This document shows positions 60,601 through 64,000 of a stretch of 64,000 bases of DNA, piece by piece. Every line of letters starts with the position of its first letter. Position 1 is the first letter of the stretch. The notes under the pieces are model-generated. The model ran no database searches. It was not told the DNA's origin and saw only the letters and a program-made list of their open reading frames with translations. Both the position numbers and the translations under genes were made by a program. The stretch is from Rhynochetos jubatus (lineage: Eukaryota > Chordata > Aves > Eurypygiformes > Rhynochetidae): NCBI GenBank assembly GCA_027574665.1, contig CM050657.1, positions 25,708,700 through 25,772,699 of the forward strand. The letters are read 5' to 3'.

Positions 60601-60760
60601 GATCACTCTAAATGTCACTTGTTTGCTTTTATGTCTTTGCTCTTGATGGATGTGTTTGAATTATTCTGAAGGAATGCCATTAGGTACCATTCTTTATGTC
60701 ATTTCATAGCACATTATCTTCTTTAGGTGCATCAAAAGTGGTGTGTCCTGGGGCAAAAGC
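57633..60760. other. AT-rich DNA with octamer and homeobox-like words
   Basis: No gene is recognised. At 58395-58470 a perfect octamer ATGCAAAT (58407-58414) is followed by repeated ATTAACAG/CAGTG words, a pattern sometimes seen in conserved enhancers. Confidence in a regulatory role is low. Confidence 0.4.
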
Positions 60761-60781
60761 GGGTGGGGGCAGGGAATGGGG
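60761..60781 (+). other. Canonical G-quadruplex motif
   Basis: Four G runs, of 3, 5, 3 and 4, are separated by loops of 1, 2 and 3 bases. This satisfies the usual G3+N1-7 quadruplex rule on the plus strand and continues into a purine-rich 'gaggacaggaggaggacagg' stretch. Confidence 0.85.
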
Positions 60782-61099
60782 AGGACAGGAGGAGGACAGG
60801 AGGACTCTTCTATATATTTGGTTGAGGACTGCGACTGTGTGTTGTACCGCAGGGATACCTTGGAGCTGTTGCAAGTCTGTCACAGAAATCTCCATCACAA
60901 CTGCAACTGCTGCAGGTTTCTGCTCTGTTGTGTTATTCAGTCCTAATTGTAGGCAACAGAACCGAACCTCGGTACTGAACTTGCAAAACCTATGTGAAAT
61001 TTAACCACCTCTTGTTTTTCCAATATTCAAAATAATGTGGGGTGGGTGTTGGTTTTTTTTTCCTCTTCTTACCTGACTGTTGCTTCAAAAACAATTCTG

Positions 61100-61300
61100 C
61101 TGCTCCTGGCTTCATTAATATGCATACGGTGCAATGTAAATGGCTCTTGAGGCCTCCCCTTGGTAGATGATTTAATGTGGCAGTTATGAAAGCTGCTCAG
61201 ACTGTGCTCGATTAGCATAATAATGAAGCTTCTGCAGCACTGTTATCATCCTCAAAGGAAATAGCCTGAGTGGTCACAGCTCCTTTAACAAGTACCACTT
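61100..61300. promoter_or_regulatory. Possible conserved non-coding (enhancer-like) element
   Basis: A dense set of homeodomain and POU-like words sits within 200 bases: ATTAATATGCAT (61114-61125), GATGATTTAAT (about 61166-61176) and ATTAGCATAATAATGAAGC (61211-61229), interleaved with non-repetitive, non-coding sequence. This is the look of developmental enhancers, but I cannot test conservation here, and AT-rich DNA yields such words by chance. Confidence 0.25.
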
Positions 61301-64000
61301 TAGGATAAAAAGCAAAGGACTCTGTTTGAAATGGTAGATTGGAATATGCAAAGTGGGAGGAGTTGTTTGTTGTCTTTGCTGTGCAGGGAGACAGAGGAGA
61401 AAGCGGCATCATCCGCAGGCAGTGAGGCAGGGCATCCAGCCCAGGCCCCAGCACCTCCTGGCACTGGGCACCTGGCAGCACAGGAGATTTTCTCTTTGTT
61501 TTCAAAGTCAGGTTAATGAAGAAACTTTGGCTCTCTTGTAATGCTTCATCTCCTGTACTTGGCCTCTGACATAGTGACTAGGGCTTATTTGGCTTATTTC
61601 CCAACCTCTGGGAACTTGGAAAACCTGAAATGTGGTTGTGGTTCAAGGCTGTATGTTTAGGTTTTGACTTTTGTGGCTTGTTAACAGATTGGGAGATGTA
61701 TGGCAAGACTGAACAGAAAGCTTTCGGGTGGCTGAGAGAAGCCTTTCTCTGTGTCTGAAGTGAAAAGGTGACTTTTCAGGTAAAAACAACAGAAATCGTA
61801 AGTAGCACCGCTGGCAATAGTACTATTTTTAAAGAATACTTTGATTAAGAAACTGATGAAAATACAGAGGTGACATTTTAGGGGTTTGTCAGATTTGAAA
61901 GAATGAGGACAGCTTTCTTTGCCCTTCTGCTGTCTTATTCCCGGTGGAGGGGATATCTCCAAATTTGATGGGTGCAGAGGATTCAGCGCAGGGTGCTGAA
62001 GTGCTACTCGGCTGGCCCTCCCCAAGGCTGCTGCCCCTATGGCAAGGATGGTTTAATGACTACAGTTTACAACGGGGTTTATTGAGCTGCTAATTTAATT
62101 TATGTTTAATATGGCAAACCAAGCCAACAGCATTCAGAATTTTACATCCTACTCAGCCATCCTCCTGCAGAAATTGCGACTTCCAGGGAACAGGCAGTGA
62201 CTTAGGCTTCTCAGCCTGATCCTCATTTGCCCTATCATAGCCTAGCACTTGATGAATGGGTTCTAAATGGAATGGATATGTACGCAGGCAGGAACTGAGG
62301 GCTCGCCCTGAGCTTAAAGGGACTCCTGGGCCAGCATGTGGAGAGTGTGTGGCTGGAGTCAGTCCCACAGCTGAAACTCAAGGAAGCCAAAGCAACCTGC
62401 TCAATTGATTCTCCGCTGTTGGATGTAAAATTGTTCCTATTGCCAGCTTCTGGAAAATATGAAATTCCCTGAAACTCACCTTTCTCAGTGACCCTTGATT
62501 TGTGTGAGTTCTGTGAAGGCATCTGATTTTTTTTTTTTACCCATATGCATTAGTCTTCTGCTTTCCAGTTGCACAAAGGTGTTTGATTTGCTACCCAAGA
62601 AGGGATGAGGGAGAACACCACCATAGACAAGAGTGTTTCAAATCTCATTCTTAGAATTTTTCTTTGCAATAGATTAGTGCACAGGTTAAGGTTTTCTGAA
62701 GAATTCTTCTCTGGTAATTTTCAAGGATTTTTTTCAAAGAAAGTAAACATGCTTTGGAATATAATGTAATGACTGGATATAATAGGGGTTAATAAAAGTT
62801 TAAAACATTCCAATAACTCTAGTTTACAAAGTAAAAGCTATGAAGTCTTTGAACAAAAAAACTCCAAATACAAAATAGAGTGTTCTGCAGATAGCTCAAT
62901 ACTGGCTAGGTAGAAACAGGTAAGAAAGGAAAATAAATCAGTGGACATCCTGCTTGATCCCAAATGTTTTCAATATTACAGATTACTTTGCATGATACAT
63001 CTGTGTGCTCCTGTATACTGGTAAATCAATTGCCTTGTTTCTAAACCTGGGATTACGCTTCATTGGAAAGCTTTACTTCACCAAATGCCTGAGGGATTAA
63101 GAGAATCCAGCCCTGCTCCCATTGAAGAAGTGTGAATGTAGTCCCCGTCTTTCAAGAATTCCCTAAAAGAAAAGAATTATCCCCATGGAAGAGGTCTGTT
63201 GTCCCTGGAAAGGGGAATGTGCAAGGAAGGTGATGGGAGTGGGAGGGAGATTTGAATGTTTTTACAATTTATCTTTGCATTCCATAAATGCATGCAAAAT
63301 GCTGAGGTTGACTATTAATGATAGAAATCCAGTTAAAGGATTTTTTCATTCACTGTATCTATACATTCTTCGGGAACGTAGAGAAATAATGGTAGAAATC
63401 CTATCCTCATTCCAAAGTGCACGTCTCATATCTTGTTGCTCTTCGTGCCCTAAGAACACTTTCTGGGTGTTATGGACTCTATTTTTAATTTGCTGACACC
63501 ACTCTTACACTGTTTATGTTAATTACATGTACTTTTTGACCTCTTGCCCTTTTTGCCTTTCTCCTTTTGCTTGCAAAGGTCCATTGGGAGGGCTTAGTCA
63601 CATCACTTCTTTCTTTTTCCCTTTTGTTCTCTGCCACTTTTTTGTTTTGGCTGTTAAAACAGCAATAAAGTAGATTTTGACAGCTTAGGGAATGACCTGT
63701 CCTAGTTTTGGTTTCCAGGGAAATAGGTTTCATAATTTGGCGGTACTGGCTGGCGACTCTGACCTTGGGACTCTGCTGGTTTAGTCCTCGTACAATTCCA
63801 CTGTGCACAACAGAGTTAGTTTTAGTATGCATAGGTATGCATCAGTTGAGAATCAGACACGCCGTTTTCCTGGGCTTTAAGGTTGACTGCCTTTAGTTAT
63901 TACACACCTTTACAGGAAGGGAGAAGGGGAAGATGCAATGAGCCTGACCTAATCCATTCTTCCACATGGAGAGTAGGGACAGAGAAAAATGTTTTTCTTA
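61301..64000. other. Non-coding DNA to the window end
   Basis: No gene is recognised. A GC-richer piece lies at about 61380-61490. The words 'ccagccctgctcccattgaa' at about 63107-63126 match the ancient palindromic repeat family seen at 7832-7891. The rest is unique AT-rich DNA. Confidence 0.45.

Overview
This window looks like non-coding DNA from a bird nuclear genome. The sequence is AT-rich, no long open reading frame crosses it, and it carries chicken-repeat-1 (CR1) LINE copies ending in the avian-type 'gattctatga' tail. It also has a solo LTR of a kind common in birds and a few worn CORE-SINE/MIR-like remnants of the sort bird genomes keep at low copy. I cannot name the species. I recognise no protein-coding gene, and no tRNA, rRNA or CRISPR. 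The window is best read as intergenic DNA or the inside of a very large intron.

Layout. 1-9 kb: AT-rich DNA with a CR1 tail (2036-2413), a long C tract (3028-3062) and several fold-back sequences (3974-4041, 4159-4195, 5989-6060, 7832-7891). 9-10 kb: the best-preserved element, a 5'-truncated CR1 (8975-10048) with a broken reverse-transcriptase reading frame. 10-25 kb: unique AT-rich DNA with a MIR-like remnant (12891-12985), a perfect 12-bp-stem palindrome (13541-13568), exon-like segments on both strands and a short CR1 tail (24933-25027). 26-34 kb: the densest cluster of exon-like segments, with pairs whose reading phases match (plus: 26534-26598/26711-26945 and 32464-32502/32829-33034/33210-33463; minus: 30944-30874/30052-29809). 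It also has a CpG-bearing hairpin (30514-30583) and a MIR remnant next to an L3-like tail (33561-33812). 34-52 kb: mostly unique DNA with a textbook exon-like segment (37489-37582, plus), a small inverted-repeat element (47489-47580), a MIR remnant (48716-48780) and an open exon-like segment on the minus strand (51953-52025). 53-64 kb: the solo LTR (53231-53840), a 53-codon exon-like segment on the minus strand (57474-57632), a G-quadruplex motif (60761-60781), and AT-rich stretches with octamer or homeodomain-type words that could be conserved regulatory elements (58395-58470, 61100-61300).

I found no clear undescribed system. The observations most worth checking are the phase-compatible exon-like segments, which may mark one or more unannotated genes or lncRNAs, and the fold-back sequences, which may be old MITE-like repeats or small-RNA hairpins. 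Vertebrate introns are full of pseudo-exons, so each of these is a hypothesis, and candidates on opposite strands cannot all belong to one gene.
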